From NCBI RefSeq assembly GCF_000943545.1, contig NZ_JTHP01000037.1, forward strand, positions 1-61,235: a DNA stretch of 61,235 nt. Reading direction: 5' to 3'. This stretch comes from Paenibacillus terrae. GTDB lineage: Bacteria > Bacillota > Bacilli > Paenibacillales > Paenibacillaceae. Position 1 is the first letter of the stretch. Each line of letters starts with the position of its first letter. The translations under genes were made by a program, and so were the position numbers. The notes under the pieces are model-generated. The model was not told the origin of the DNA and did not search any database. It saw only the letters and a program-made list of their open reading frames with translations. Shown in pieces: positions 33,898 to 43,623 of this stretch.

Positions 33898-34905
33898 TTA
33901 CTTGCGGCTCAAGCCAAGTTCGGGAATCAGTCTTGCGAAAGTGTCATGGCTTTCCTTCAACTGTCGTGCGAATGCTTCTGCATCCTTAACACGTAGCCCC
34001 AATCCATGCCTACGCATTTCTTCCCTGAATTCCTCCTCTTTCGTCCCCTTGATCAGTGCGTCCGCCAGGGTTTGAGCAATCTCATCCGGCGTATCCTTGG
34101 GCACAGCCAGCCCTCTCCAAGTCCCAATAAAATGTACACGCAGCCCAGTAGCCTGCTGTAATGTCGGCACATTTGGAAACGCTTCCGAAATGGTGTCTGC
34201 CTGTATCGCCAGTATGCGCAGCTTCCCTTGGTCCACATCCTTTTTCACTTCCGCAGGACTGACCGGCACAGCATCCACGAAGCCGCTCATCAACGATGAA
34301 ACGGCTGGCCCTGCTCCCTCATAAGGGATATGGGTAAAGCGGACTCCGCTTTTTTGCTCCAGCATCGCAGCAGCAAGGTGCCAGATGCTCCCTGTGCCTG
34401 CATTGCCCATTTTCAGCTTGCCGGGATGAGCATGAGCGTCCTCCAGAAATGCTTCGGCCGTCGTCCAGGGCGCATCCGCTCTAACCGTGATGGCAGAAGG
34501 GTCCATATTGGTTTGGACCAGCGGTTTAAAGCGCTCATAGGTGAGGGGCAGCAGTCCCAGATGTGGCAGTGTGGTCAGCTCCGCAACCAGATACGTTACA
34601 GTGTAACCGTCCGCCTGCGCCTCAGCCCCTTCCATCAGCCCGACCGAACCGCCTCCACCCGTCCGGTTAACGACGATGATCGGCTGACCGAGATGCTTTT
34701 CGGCGGCTTTCGCCAATGCTCTTGCCGTGATATCCGTCCCGCCACCCGCCGCATAAGGAACGACGAGGGTAATAGGCTTCACAGGAAATGCACCACTGTG
34801 GTCATGCAAGGCGTGTTGATCCACATATTCACTGATACTCAAGGCAGAAAGAAAAGCCACTCCCGCCGCAACCAGCACATATTTTTGCCATGGCTTGTTC
34901 TTCAT
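33898..34905 (-). CDS. TctC/Bug-type solute-binding protein
   Basis: A 335-residue exported protein. An N-terminal membrane anchor (VLVAAGVAFLSALSISEYV) lacks a lipobox Cys. The mature part begins PITLVVPYAAGGGTDITARA, the ligand-pocket signature of Bug/TctC proteins that bind carboxylates without ionic contacts; IVVNRTGGGGSVG and GSIWHLAAAMLEQKSG follow. TctC normally works with the TctA and TctB membrane subunits. Neither is here; instead a KdgT permease follows. It may present a sugar acid to that carrier, or signal to the AraC regulator gene immediately upstream (130 bp). Confidence 0.87.
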   Translation of the reverse strand: MKNKPWQKYVLVAAGVAFLSALSISEYVDQHALHDHSGAFPVKPITLVVPYAAGGGTDITARALAKAAEKHLGQPIIVVNRTGGGGSVGLMEGAEAQADGYTVTYLVAELTTLPHLGLLPLTYERFKPLVQTNMDPSAITVRADAPWTTAEAFLEDAHAHPGKLKMGNAGTGSIWHLAAAMLEQKSGVRFTHIPYEGAGPAVSSLMSGFVDAVPVSPAEVKKDVDQGKLRILAIQADTISEAFPNVPTLQQATGLRVHFIGTWRGLAVPKDTPDEIAQTLADALIKGTKEEEFREEMRRHGLGLRVKDAEAFARQLKESHDTFARLIPELGLSRK

Positions 34906-35035
34906 TACGTTTCCTCTTTTCCGAAAAATGAACTGGGCCAGTCACGCACCCGTTTTCACCCCCAGACGTTTTCAGCCATGATTTTTGCGTTTACATGAAG
35001 TCAATGTACCGCAACGCGGGGGCTACAGCTATCGC

Positions 35036-37456
35036 TTAATCTTCGAATTTATCTTCCAAATTCCCAAAATGTCGACCTTTTGGCGGATCTGCATATCCAT
35101 TGGAACATCTGTTGATTTCCCTAAATTTCCCAGGAGTCACTTGTTTATGTTTGCGGAATACACGGATAAAGCTATTTTCATTCCGGTATCCGACCTGATC
35201 TGCAATCTCTGCAATTTTCAGATGTGTTTCACACAGTAAAGCGCACGCTTTTTTCACTCGCAAACCAGTCAAGTAGTCGTATACGGTGCTGCCTGTCTCT
35301 TCCTTGAACATACTGCTCACTGATGACACGCTCATATGGACCTGATCTGCAATTTCCTGAAGCCCGATATTTAAATGCAAATGATGTTCCATGTAATCCA
35401 TCATCTCCTGTACACGTACAAACTCCTTGGACTGTCTGTGTCCAGCAAGCTTTTCCCCGATATCAGCCACAATCGAAAACAATTGCTTCTCCATATCTGG
35501 AAGATCAAGCGTCAGAATCTGATTCCAGTGGTAATCGACCAGCTGATCCGGCGGCGTCACACTATGAGTCATGCACCATTTCAGCAATTCCTCCATCAAC
35601 TCATGTACAGACAAGTACACCTGCATCGGGGAGGTCCTGTGAAGACGAAGTTCTTCTCCCCATTGACTGATCAGCTTTATACTTGCTCCGGCTTCCTGTG
35701 ACTCTATGGCACGAATGATTTCCACATTCCGGTTTCCAGCCGCTGATGAGACGTGAGCGCCCTCCCCCATGCTGTCCGTACTCATATGCGAACGTCCATA
35801 TCCCTCATACAAACGCAGACCAAGGGCTTCTCTCCCTTTTACAAAAGACTGACGTGCCTCATAGATATCCGAGAAAATATGACCAATTCCTATAGAGATA
35901 GTCAGGGGAAGATGCTCACCCACAACCTGAATCAGCCTGTCTGCGCTTTTGCGGAGCAGAACACTTTCTTTGGCATCGACATCGGTATCAGCTCCAGTCC
36001 TAGTTGTAGCTCCATCTTCACCCTCACTGAATTGTAATAGTACAACAAAGCCGCTTTGCTCATCTGGTGCGCTTACCGCCTTCCAGTGAGGTTCAAGCCA
36101 TTCCAGCAAAATATTGTTCAGCGCATATTTGAGCAGCATTTTATCCTCCTCTGGAAAGCTTGCTGCCCAAGTAGAATACCGATCAATCGACACGATCATC
36201 ACAGCCAAAGAGCTGCCGTCCCAATCGGAAAAATACTGCTCCCATTTCATACGCATTTCCTGTATGCCCATTCTACGCTGGATGACATCTTCAATATATT
36301 TGGAACGTAGCTCCGGTAAACTTCGCTCCACCACCAGTGATTTGCGATGGAACTCCACAACCAGCTTGCCAATGACCGGCTCCAGATCATACAATCCACC
36401 TTGACGCGTTCCTTTGTAGCCTGAATTCAGCAGGCTATTAATTCTTTTCATAGGGCGAAACGCCGCATAATTGTAATAGTAGACCGCTGAGCAACCCGCC
36501 AGTATAGAAATAAAGGCCAACCACAACATCATGTTGCGCGCCAGCTTGACATGCTTCAGCAGCTTGTCCATAGGAACAAGTGATACCAAACGCCAGCCCG
36601 TCACATCGGAAAAAGTCTGGTTCGCCATATACTCCATCCCCCCTACCTCCACATAAGCATAGGGGCTCACATCCAATTCTTTCAAAACCCTGTCCATTTC
36701 GTTTAAGGGCACTGAAGATTTTAACTTGGGATAGATCAGTTCGCCCTCCAGATCGTACACATATTGCGAGTTGGATAAATGAATATACAGCTTGGAGAAA
36801 AAGCGGTCGTAATCCAAATCGACCAGCACCGCACCGATGACCTGCCCATCCTTTACCACGGGTCTTGCCAGCGAAAGCAGTTCTACCGTTCCATTTTCAT
36901 GATTCGTGCCGTACCATCTTCGCTTAATCAGTAATGGCTTCCTTTGAATGTCCCGAATCCAGGGAACCCAAGTCGTATCCGGCGCTTGGTCCCAATCGGG
37001 CAAGTAGCCGTATTCACTGGATACGAGAGCATGATTTTCAAAAGAAATAACTTCAGCCGAATGAATCTCTTCATGCGAAGAAAGGGCTTTCAAGTATTTT
37101 TGAAGCCGTTCTATGACGGAAGCGTTGTTTGATAGCGATTTTTCATCCGTTTGCAAACGTGCAAATGCCTCAACATCCCGGGAATAGGCCGCATCCAGCG
37201 CCTTATTATCGGACTCACGAAATGCCCTATTAGTCACATCCAGATTAATTTGCAGCAGTTCTATGTTTGGTGTGTTTAATTCAGTATCCAAACCCTTGCG
37301 GTATCCCGAATACGATAGCAAGCCGATCACACTAATAATGAGTGATACGCTTAGTGTGAGCAGCAGAATCAGCCTTGTCTGTTTATTTTTCAGGATTAAT
37401 CGAAGCTTTAATCGTAGCATTCCCGTAACTTCATCCTTCCGGACTTCGTTTTCCAT
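35036..37456 (-). CDS. Membrane-spanning AraC-family regulator (YesN-like sensor)
   Basis: An 806-residue protein. Membrane helices at about 28-50 and 305-330 flank an extracellular sensing region; this is followed by a linker and helical cytoplasmic part, and the AraC/XylS double helix-turn-helix occupies about residues 700-800 (IGLQEIADQVHMSVSSVSSM and LKIAEIADQVGYRNENSFIRVFRKHK). This layout is typical of Paenibacillus single-polypeptide sensor-regulators of carbohydrate transport. It probably detects the ligand of the adjacent TctC/KdgT genes and activates them. The start at 37456 is uncertain; an internal ATG at 37420 after AAGGAT is an alternative. Confidence 0.85.
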   Translation of the reverse strand: MENEVRKDEVTGMLRLKLRLILKNKQTRLILLLTLSVSLIISVIGLLSYSGYRKGLDTELNTPNIELLQINLDVTNRAFRESDNKALDAAYSRDVEAFARLQTDEKSLSNNASVIERLQKYLKALSSHEEIHSAEVISFENHALVSSEYGYLPDWDQAPDTTWVPWIRDIQRKPLLIKRRWYGTNHENGTVELLSLARPVVKDGQVIGAVLVDLDYDRFFSKLYIHLSNSQYVYDLEGELIYPKLKSSVPLNEMDRVLKELDVSPYAYVEVGGMEYMANQTFSDVTGWRLVSLVPMDKLLKHVKLARNMMLWLAFISILAGCSAVYYYNYAAFRPMKRINSLLNSGYKGTRQGGLYDLEPVIGKLVVEFHRKSLVVERSLPELRSKYIEDVIQRRMGIQEMRMKWEQYFSDWDGSSLAVMIVSIDRYSTWAASFPEEDKMLLKYALNNILLEWLEPHWKAVSAPDEQSGFVVLLQFSEGEDGATTRTGADTDVDAKESVLLRKSADRLIQVVGEHLPLTISIGIGHIFSDIYEARQSFVKGREALGLRLYEGYGRSHMSTDSMGEGAHVSSAAGNRNVEIIRAIESQEAGASIKLISQWGEELRLHRTSPMQVYLSVHELMEELLKWCMTHSVTPPDQLVDYHWNQILTLDLPDMEKQLFSIVADIGEKLAGHRQSKEFVRVQEMMDYMEHHLHLNIGLQEIADQVHMSVSSVSSMFKEETGSTVYDYLTGLRVKKACALLCETHLKIAEIADQVGYRNENSFIRVFRKHKQVTPGKFREINRCSNGYADPPKGRHFGNLEDKFED

Positions 37457-37594
37457 GATCTCTTGCCAACAACGTATGGGCTAACATATACTCCCTAAAT
37501 CTATTTGACGTAAGATGTGGAATTCCCTGCCTATAACTCTACAAAGAACAATAAATAATTTACTATTATTGTAAAAAGACGATTTTAAAAAAAG

Positions 37595-37628
37595 AAAAAG
37601 CTTCCCTCCATGAGGTAAGGCTTCTTCT
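37595..37628 (-). terminator. Terminator of the chemoreceptor transcript
   Basis: On the minus strand AAGCCTTACCTC / GAGGGAAGCTT with an ATG-type loop is followed by TTTTTCTTTTTTT. It lies about 180 bp past the stop of the methyl-accepting chemotaxis gene. Confidence 0.65.
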
Positions 37629-37654
37629 TCGGGTTTATCCTACATTCATTGTTC

Positions 37655-37770
37655 AGCATTTTGCATCATTCGATTCCTAACGCTCGAAAGTACAATAGAT
37701 AGATGAACTAAACCGCTTCGATCTATATATTGCTGATTTGAAATCGCTCTTGGGATTGTTGCAAAATGCT
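37655..37770. repeat. 116-bp palindromic intergenic element, copy B
   Basis: Outer arms AGCATTTTGCA / TGCAAAATGCT and an inner pair CAATAGATAGAT.GA / TCGATCTATATATTG around AACTAAACC. Aligned without gaps to copy A at 3124-3239, the same length of 116 bp, with ATTCGATTCC, GCTGATT and GATTGTTGCAAAA-like segments shared. It lies in a 350-bp intergenic stretch holding otherwise only the terminator at 37595-37628. Confidence 0.75.
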
Positions 37771-37805
37771 CTGTTTAGCCAATAAATGTGTTGGTTTCGT
37801 GTTGC

Positions 37806-39470
37806 TTAGCCTGTTTTTTCCACCTGAAAACGATCCAGCTCTCGTTGCATCTCCTCACGAATCTGACGAAGCTCCTTCACCTTCTCAGCCGATTCCTCAA
37901 AGGAACGCTTCTGCTCCACCGTGGAGGCGGTAATCTCTTCGCTGCCTGCGGCGGATTGCTGGGTAATCGCGCTGATGTTCTCAATAGCTTGCTGTACCTG
38001 TATGCTCAGTTCCCGAGATACATTCATATCCGCTGACAGTTTGCTGACTTGGCTGGCAATTTGCTGTACTTTACCGCTAATCTCAGTGAACGATTCCCCG
38101 GTAGACGACGTTGCCTTCTCCTGTTCACGGAACAGCTCCTGACTTTGCGCCACAGAGGTCTTTACCTTGTTCATAGCCTGCGTAATGCCCTCGACAGCGG
38201 TATAAATTTGCTTCACAGCCGACTCCGATTGATTCGCCAGCTTTTTCACTTCATTGGCAACAACAGCAAAGCCTTTTCCAGCCTCACCCGCGCGCGCAGC
38301 CTCAATTGAAGCATTCAAGGACAGCAGCGACGTCTGACTGGCAATCTCGGATACATAGCCGGTCATGGTTGTAATCTCGGCTGCATTGGACTCCAGCTCC
38401 ATGACCGTCTGCTCCACCTCGGACATCGCTGAACGATTTTCCGCTACAATGCGTAGCTGATCGCTCATCACACGTGTACCTTGCTCAATGACACGCAATG
38501 CATCTTCGCTATATGTAGAGGACTGCTTGGTCTCCAACAAATTCGCTTCAAACTTCTGCTGCATCTCATCCACAACGCCAACGGTGGTCGACAGATCCTC
38601 GGCAATCTTTTGACTACCAATCGCCAGTTCCTCTGTTGAGGTGCTAACTTGCGTCACGATTTCCTTCATGGCCTCATTATGCTGGTCAATATCCCGAGCC
38701 ATCAGATCAACACGATTCCCCGACTGGTCAATAGAGACCACAATGTTACGCAAGTTCCCGATCATGAACCGGAACGATTCGTTGAGCTCGTCCAGCTCAT
38801 CACGTCCCTTCGTTTGCATGAGCTGCACCGTCAAATTCCCATCGGCAATTTGCTTCGCGGCATCCGTCAACTTGCGGGTTCTGAGGGCAAGTTGCCTGGA
38901 TGTATATGTATTATATAGCCCCACCGCCACCAGAAGCAGAACAGCGCCTACCAAGGCCAATTGCCAAGTAAAGCGGATACTCTTGGTCAATTCCTCTGTA
39001 TATTCGTCATAACGCGCTTTCGTTAGAATATCCAGCATGAACACATCGTTCTGGATACCCTGTACACGCATCGCATTACGTTTGGATTCAGGGCTGCTTC
39101 CCGTGCTCATCGCTTTATCCGTTGCAACCTTCAATTCGCTGAATTTTGTTTTAACGGTATTCAGGCGTTTTTGCTGCACTTCGGTCTGCATCATGCCTTG
39201 CGAAAGCAAAGTGATCGTTTTTTCCGCCTGACCCAGTTGGTTTTGCACATCCGTTTTATTGCTCTCTGTCATGGAAGAAGAGTAGTTTTGCAGCGCCTGT
39301 CCTGACTGAATCAAATAAGCATTGAGCTGCTGTACATTCAGCATAGCTGGAACGAGACTACTGCTTTGCGAGTTGATACGGATCAATTGAAAAATAATAT
39401 AGGCCACTAAAGCCAGGCATGCGATCAGGGAAACCATCGCGTTAAGCACCAGTTTACCTTGCAGTTTCAT
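37806..39470 (-). CDS. Methyl-accepting chemotaxis protein
   Basis: A 554-residue receptor. A first membrane helix (about 8-29) and a second (about 165-190) enclose a roughly 130-residue four-helix-bundle (4HB-type) ligand domain rich in Gln, Leu and Lys. A HAMP-like linker is followed by a methylation and signalling hairpin whose tip reads [20 protein letters not shown]. It reports to CheA through CheW. The gene begins 28 bp after the BMP-type lipoprotein gene on the same strand, and the pair probably forms a binding-protein-dependent receptor. No other che genes are near. Confidence 0.93.
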   Translation of the reverse strand: MKLQGKLVLNAMVSLIACLALVAYIIFQLIRINSQSSSLVPAMLNVQQLNAYLIQSGQALQNYSSSMTESNKTDVQNQLGQAEKTITLLSQGMMQTEVQQKRLNTVKTKFSELKVATDKAMSTGSSPESKRNAMRVQGIQNDVFMLDILTKARYDEYTEELTKSIRFTWQLALVGAVLLLVAVGLYNTYTSRQLALRTRKLTDAAKQIADGNLTVQLMQTKGRDELDELNESFRFMIGNLRNIVVSIDQSGNRVDLMARDIDQHNEAMKEIVTQVSTSTEELAIGSQKIAEDLSTTVGVVDEMQQKFEANLLETKQSSTYSEDALRVIEQGTRVMSDQLRIVAENRSAMSEVEQTVMELESNAAEITTMTGYVSEIASQTSLLSLNASIEAARAGEAGKGFAVVANEVKKLANQSESAVKQIYTAVEGITQAMNKVKTSVAQSQELFREQEKATSSTGESFTEISGKVQQIASQVSKLSADMNVSRELSIQVQQAIENISAITQQSAAGSEEITASTVEQKRSFEESAEKVKELRQIREEMQRELDRFQVEKTG

Positions 39471-39498
39471 CAGGAATCATCCTCCGTTTTACGAAAAT

Positions 39499-40503
39499 TT
39501 ATTGGGTGGGCACAGTAAGACTGCCGGACTTGACCTTTTCCTTCAAGTCATCCAGCAGCTTTTGCTGATCCGGGTTCAATGTCAAAACACGAATAGGCGC
39601 CAAACCGATGCCTTCTTTCGCAAGACCGAACACCATATTCTGGTCCGTAAATTTTCTTTGATGATCTGCAAAGCTTTTGACTGCTGTATAAATGGCGATA
39701 TCCACATTTTTAATCATCGAGGTCACTACTGCTTTTTCCGCAATGAAAAACTGGTCGCTGTCGACCCCGATTGCGAACTTTTCCTGCTTTTGTACCTCCT
39801 GTAACGCACCTACACCTGTAAGACCCGCCGCCGCATAGATCACATCAATTTGATCCTGATTGATCATATCGCGTGCAATCTCCGTGCCCAGCTCTGGCTT
39901 GCCGAAATCTCCCGCATACGTAGCAGTAACCTGTGCATCAGGCTTAACGGAGCGAACCCCTTCCCGATATCCGGCCTCAAACTTTTTCAACAGCGGAGAC
40001 TCCACTCCCCCGATAAAGCCTACCTGATCGGTACGGCTCGCCATTCCTGCAACGACCCCTGCCAAAAAGCTGCCCTCTTCTTCTTTAAAAGTAATGGAAG
40101 CCACATTCGGTAAATCTGATTTTTCATCTACAATTACAAATTTAAGATCCGGATATTTTTTCGCAACGGTTTCCAAACTTTCTTTCACCATGTACCCCAG
40201 CCCGATAATCAAATCGGATTTTTCTTGAACAAGCTGTTCAAAAGCAGCATCATATGTTTTGGTCTCGGAAATTTCCCGATATTCAAAAACGATTTTCCCC
40301 TCGTCCCGTGCCTTGACCAAACCCCGAAAAGCCGCGTCGCTATAAGACTGATCACCCAGACCAATATCTGACAGTACAATTCCTACCTTAATCGGTTGCG
40401 CCTTGGTTTGTACTGCTGGCTGTCCACATGCACCCAGCAGTAAAGCAAAAATAGTGACAATGGGAACCCACCTCAATGTTAATAACTGAACCTGTTTCTT
40501 CAT
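39499..40503 (-). CDS. BMP/PnrA-family solute-binding lipoprotein
   Basis: A 334-residue lipoprotein: signal ending LLLGAC with the lipobox Cys near residue 26. KVGIVLSDIGLGDQSYSDAA, DLIIGLGYMVKESLETVA, GVVAGMASRTDQVGFIGG and VIYAAAGLTGVGALQEVQ are diagnostic of the BMP/Med family that includes PnrA purine-nucleoside receptors. A nucleoside-like ligand is possible. No ABC permease or ATPase follows; the next gene is a chemoreceptor, so it probably feeds chemotaxis rather than uptake. GAGGTGATATGTC precedes the ATG. Confidence 0.88.
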   Translation of the reverse strand: MKKQVQLLTLRWVPIVTIFALLLGACGQPAVQTKAQPIKVGIVLSDIGLGDQSYSDAAFRGLVKARDEGKIVFEYREISETKTYDAAFEQLVQEKSDLIIGLGYMVKESLETVAKKYPDLKFVIVDEKSDLPNVASITFKEEEGSFLAGVVAGMASRTDQVGFIGGVESPLLKKFEAGYREGVRSVKPDAQVTATYAGDFGKPELGTEIARDMINQDQIDVIYAAAGLTGVGALQEVQKQEKFAIGVDSDQFFIAEKAVVTSMIKNVDIAIYTAVKSFADHQRKFTDQNMVFGLAKEGIGLAPIRVLTLNPDQQKLLDDLKEKVKSGSLTVPTQ

Positions 40504-40676
40504 GACATATCACCTCAGCATAATTTGCAAATCCCCAACATCTTTATATCGGTTATAAAGTCATTTTTTTTCATAAGATTTTCTGTAAATTCATTGTAAA
40601 TAAAGAATTATAATTTGTTTATATTTACCATCTTATATATAGAGTCTCTTATACGTGCAGGCATCATGTTAAAAAT

Positions 40677-40731
40677 AAAAGGGACTGAACTACCAGGCTT
40701 CATCTCGTCGCCTGGTAATTCAGTCTCTTTT
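40677..40731. terminator. Bidirectional terminator between the BMP and Mrr-like genes
   Basis: AAAAGGGACTGAACTACCAGGC pairs with GCCTGGTAATTCAGTCTCTTTT over about 20 bp with few mismatches, A-rich and T-rich on the two sides. It overlaps the last bases after the stop of the Mrr-like gene. Confidence 0.85.
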
Positions 40732-40732
40732 A

Positions 40733-41323
40733 TCATTTGCTTCTGCTCCATTTGGAGGCAATCACGTCGGCTTTACTTTCTATTAGATCCATGACCTCCT
40801 CACGGCGTTTAGCCTTGAACAAATCAATCATGTCCACCAAGTCGTTGCGGTCCAATAGCTTAACTCCGTTGACAGAAGCGAGTGTTTTACAGGATTCCGT
40901 GTAGCGCCCGGAAGTGATGACGACAGACTTGTCAGCCGCATAATAACGCATGGAGGTATAAATTTCCTGCACTGCACCCAAACCAACCGGATTTTGTACA
41001 GCATAACGCTTGGCCTGAATCACAACTCTGACACCTTCACGGTCTGTAAACACCAGATCCGCTCCAAAATCCCGGCTACTGGTCGTTTTGTAGATGTCCT
41101 TATAGCCGAGCGCAGATAACAACCGTTGCAGATAAAGCTCAAATTCCGAGCCATCCTCCATGCGGTCTATATCCTGAATCCCGATTTTTCGCGGGTCCAG
41201 ATCACGTAAAATCCGATTTCTGCGCCGACGTATCAGTCCTCTGATGATGAGTACAAGTAACAGTAGTAGTATAATGAATCCTATTCCTAATTCCTTATAT
41301 GCCGATAATTGCTCCAGCAGCAT
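40733..41323 (-). CDS. Membrane-anchored Mrr-like restriction endonuclease domain protein
   Basis: A 196-residue protein. Residues 10-30 form a membrane helix (GIGFIILLLLLVLIIRGLIR) with a basic cytoplasmic side. Residues 55-180 carry a PD-(D/E)XK Mrr_cat domain: EFELYLQRLLSALGYKD, DFGADLVF and VVIQAKRY, with Asp, Gln and Lys in the catalytic positions, then KSVVITSGRYTESCKTLA. Such Mrr-type domains cut DNA, often methylated, or act as defence nucleases; a tether to the membrane is common in small Firmicute members. The start is supported by GGGGAAGAGGA. There is no partner gene nearby. Confidence 0.85.
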   Translation of the reverse strand: MLLEQLSAYKELGIGFIILLLLLVLIIRGLIRRRRNRILRDLDPRKIGIQDIDRMEDGSEFELYLQRLLSALGYKDIYKTTSSRDFGADLVFTDREGVRVVIQAKRYAVQNPVGLGAVQEIYTSMRYYAADKSVVITSGRYTESCKTLASVNGVKLLDRNDLVDMIDLFKAKRREEVMDLIESKADVIASKWSRSK

Positions 41324-41414
41324 TCCTCTTCCCCTTTTCTACAATAGGCGTGCAGCGGTGTATTCCTTAGCAGGGCATTCCACATCTCACGCTGACACCG
41401 TGTTACACAAGGAC

Positions 41415-41438
41415 AGCCCCGCCGGATTCGACGGGGCT
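41415..41438. terminator. Hairpin after the aspartase gene
   Basis: AGCCCCG pairs with CGGGGCT over a 10-base loop, about 50 bp past the aspartase stop. The T stretch is weak on both sides, so the call is tentative. Confidence 0.45.
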
Positions 41439-41484
41439 ATCTTCATTTTGCCTCAAAGCTGCCTGCATTCTAAACTCCGCACTA

Positions 41485-42894
41485 TTATTCCCTATTCAGC
41501 AGCGACTCTCCGGCAATACCCGGCTGAGTCATTTGATACGGGTCCAAAATAATGTCCAGCTCTTCCTCAGTCAGTACATTATACAACAGACACAACTCGC
41601 GTACCGATTTGCCAGTTGTAATCGCCTCACGGGCGATGCGTGATACGACCTCATATCCGAGGTGGGGATTGAGTGCAGTAATAATACCTACACTGTTTTC
41701 GACATATTCACGGCACCGCTCCACGTTCGCTTCAATTCCGTCCACACAATGAATGCGGAAGACATGAAAGCCCTGCTTCATAATTTCCAGCGATTGCAGC
41801 AGGTTGTAGACAAGCACAGGCTCCATCACATTCAACTCTAGCTGACCAGACTCGGAAGCCAGACAGATCGTATGATCATTTCCAATGACCTGAAAAGCAA
41901 TCTGGTTGATGACCTCACACATTACCGGATTTACTTTACCCGGCATAATAGATGAACCCGGCTGACGGGCGGGCAGGCTCAGCTCTCCGAGACCAGCACG
42001 CGGCCCTGAGGCCATCAGGCGGATGTCATTTGCCACTTTGGACATGTTCATCATGCAAATTTTTAACGCAGCAGACACTTCCGTATAGGCATCTGTGTTT
42101 TGAGTGGCATCGACGAGATTTTCGTCAGCCTCCACAGGGAAACCACTTACTTCCGCCAGCACCTCGGCGACACGCTGAATATAACGGCGATCCGCGTTCA
42201 AGCCGGTGCCTACCGCAGTTGCGCCCATATTGACCGTCAGCAAATGCAGCTTCGTGGCACGGACACGTCCGATATCACGACCCAACACACGCGCATAAGC
42301 CTGAAACTCCTGTCCCAGCCGGATCGGTACTGCATCCTGCAAGTGGGTTCGGCCCATTTTAATCACACTGTCAAACTCTTTCGCCTTACGGGAAAACGCC
42401 TCCTGAAGCTCACTCATGGTGACCAACAGCTTGTCAATCATACTTAGAACAGCCAGATGGACAGCCGTTGGAAAAGCGTCGTTTGTCGATTGTGCCATGT
42501 TGACATGGTTGTTGGGACTGATCTCCTGATAATCTCCACGCTGCTTGCCGATTAGCTCCAGCGCCCGGTTCGCAATTACTTCATTTGTATTCATATTAAT
42601 GGACGTGCCTGCGCCGCCCTGAATCGGATCGACGATGAAATGGTCGTGCAACTGCCCTTGAATAACCTCGTCAGCTGCCTGAATAATGGCCTCCGCCTTA
42701 GGACGATGCAAGCGGGTCAGCTCCATGTTTACCGTTGCTGCTGCCTTTTTGACGATCGCCATGGCTTTAATCAGCTCAGGATGAAGCCGTTGGCCGGTAA
42801 TTGGAAAATTCTCTTTTGCCCTCAGTGTTTGTACACCGTAATAGGCGTCTGACGGCACTTCCTTGGTACCTAGAAAATCATGCTCCAGCCTCAT
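41485..42894 (-). CDS. aspA: Aspartate ammonia-lyase
   Basis: A 469-residue cytosolic enzyme interconverting aspartate with fumarate and ammonia. The superfamily signature SSIMPGKVNPVMCEV near residue 320, the TSTNMN-like GAGTSINMNTNEVIANRA near 100, and the GRTHLQDAVPIRLGQEF block are clear. Compared with class II fumarase the MRLEHDFLGTKEVPSDAYYG opening fits aspartase. The start at 42894 is preceded by GGAGG. A probable housekeeping gene, not in an operon with its neighbours. Confidence 0.9.
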   Translation of the reverse strand: MRLEHDFLGTKEVPSDAYYGVQTLRAKENFPITGQRLHPELIKAMAIVKKAAATVNMELTRLHRPKAEAIIQAADEVIQGQLHDHFIVDPIQGGAGTSINMNTNEVIANRALELIGKQRGDYQEISPNNHVNMAQSTNDAFPTAVHLAVLSMIDKLLVTMSELQEAFSRKAKEFDSVIKMGRTHLQDAVPIRLGQEFQAYARVLGRDIGRVRATKLHLLTVNMGATAVGTGLNADRRYIQRVAEVLAEVSGFPVEADENLVDATQNTDAYTEVSAALKICMMNMSKVANDIRLMASGPRAGLGELSLPARQPGSSIMPGKVNPVMCEVINQIAFQVIGNDHTICLASESGQLELNVMEPVLVYNLLQSLEIMKQGFHVFRIHCVDGIEANVERCREYVENSVGIITALNPHLGYEVVSRIAREAITTGKSVRELCLLYNVLTEEELDIILDPYQMTQPGIAGESLLNRE

Positions 42895-43092
42895 ATTCTT
42901 CGATTCCTCCGCTATATATACTACGATCTTCAATCTGGACCGCCGAATTGGCATAAAGAGAACCTTTAGACGGTCTCCATTTCATTATACGTTCCCATTC
43001 CCTTGCTTTTCCAGTCGAATAGCGGAAAAAGCATATTAAATCGTATAACAAGCTATTATTACCTGTATATAACACAGTTATTCGCCAAATAC

Positions 43093-43623
43093 TCAGTAAC
43101 GGCTCAGGTACGGATTTAGTGGTTTGTAATAAAATCGGGTAGCGTGCAGGTGACCGTCAGCCGATTGGGCATACCCTGGAATCACGCCTGCTTCTACAAA
43201 TCCGATAGATTCATATAGCTTATTGGAAGGATCGCCTACCCGCGTATCCAGCACCAGTAGCGTTCTGCTCTGACGTAGCGCCTCCTCTTCCGCAGCCTGC
43301 ATCAGTTGACGCGCAATCCCAAGCCTGCGCCCGGACGGATCCACCATAAGCTTCGCAATTTCCGCACGATGAGCGGCGTTGGCCTTAGTAGCCAGATGAA
43401 GCTGCACAGTCCCTACAGGCACGCCGTCCTTCTCCGCAATCCACAGGACTACACCGTCCTGAAGGACGCTATTCCAATAAGCTGCTGCTTCCTGATAAGC
43501 CAATGGCGGTAAAAATCCTATGGAGGCACCGTCCGCTACTACGTCGATCAACAACCGGGTCAGCGTATCCGTCAGTGCATCGTTCAGAGCTTGAACGGGA
43601 TAGACTGCTATTTCATTAGACAT
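43093..43623 (-). CDS. GNAT-family N-acetyltransferase
   Basis: A 176-residue protein. AEIAKLMVDPSGRRLGIARQLMQAAE near residue 90 is the acetyl-CoA-binding motif A of GNAT enzymes, followed by LVLDTRVGDPSNKLYESIGFVEAG (motif B). VVLWIAEKDGVPVGTVQLHL is motif D. The acetyl acceptor is unknown. The start at 43623 has GGGGAGG 6 bp upstream. Confidence 0.9.
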   Translation of the reverse strand: MSNEIAVYPVQALNDALTDTLTRLLIDVVADGASIGFLPPLAYQEAAAYWNSVLQDGVVLWIAEKDGVPVGTVQLHLATKANAAHRAEIAKLMVDPSGRRLGIARQLMQAAEEEALRQSRTLLVLDTRVGDPSNKLYESIGFVEAGVIPGYAQSADGHLHATRFYYKPLNPYLSRY

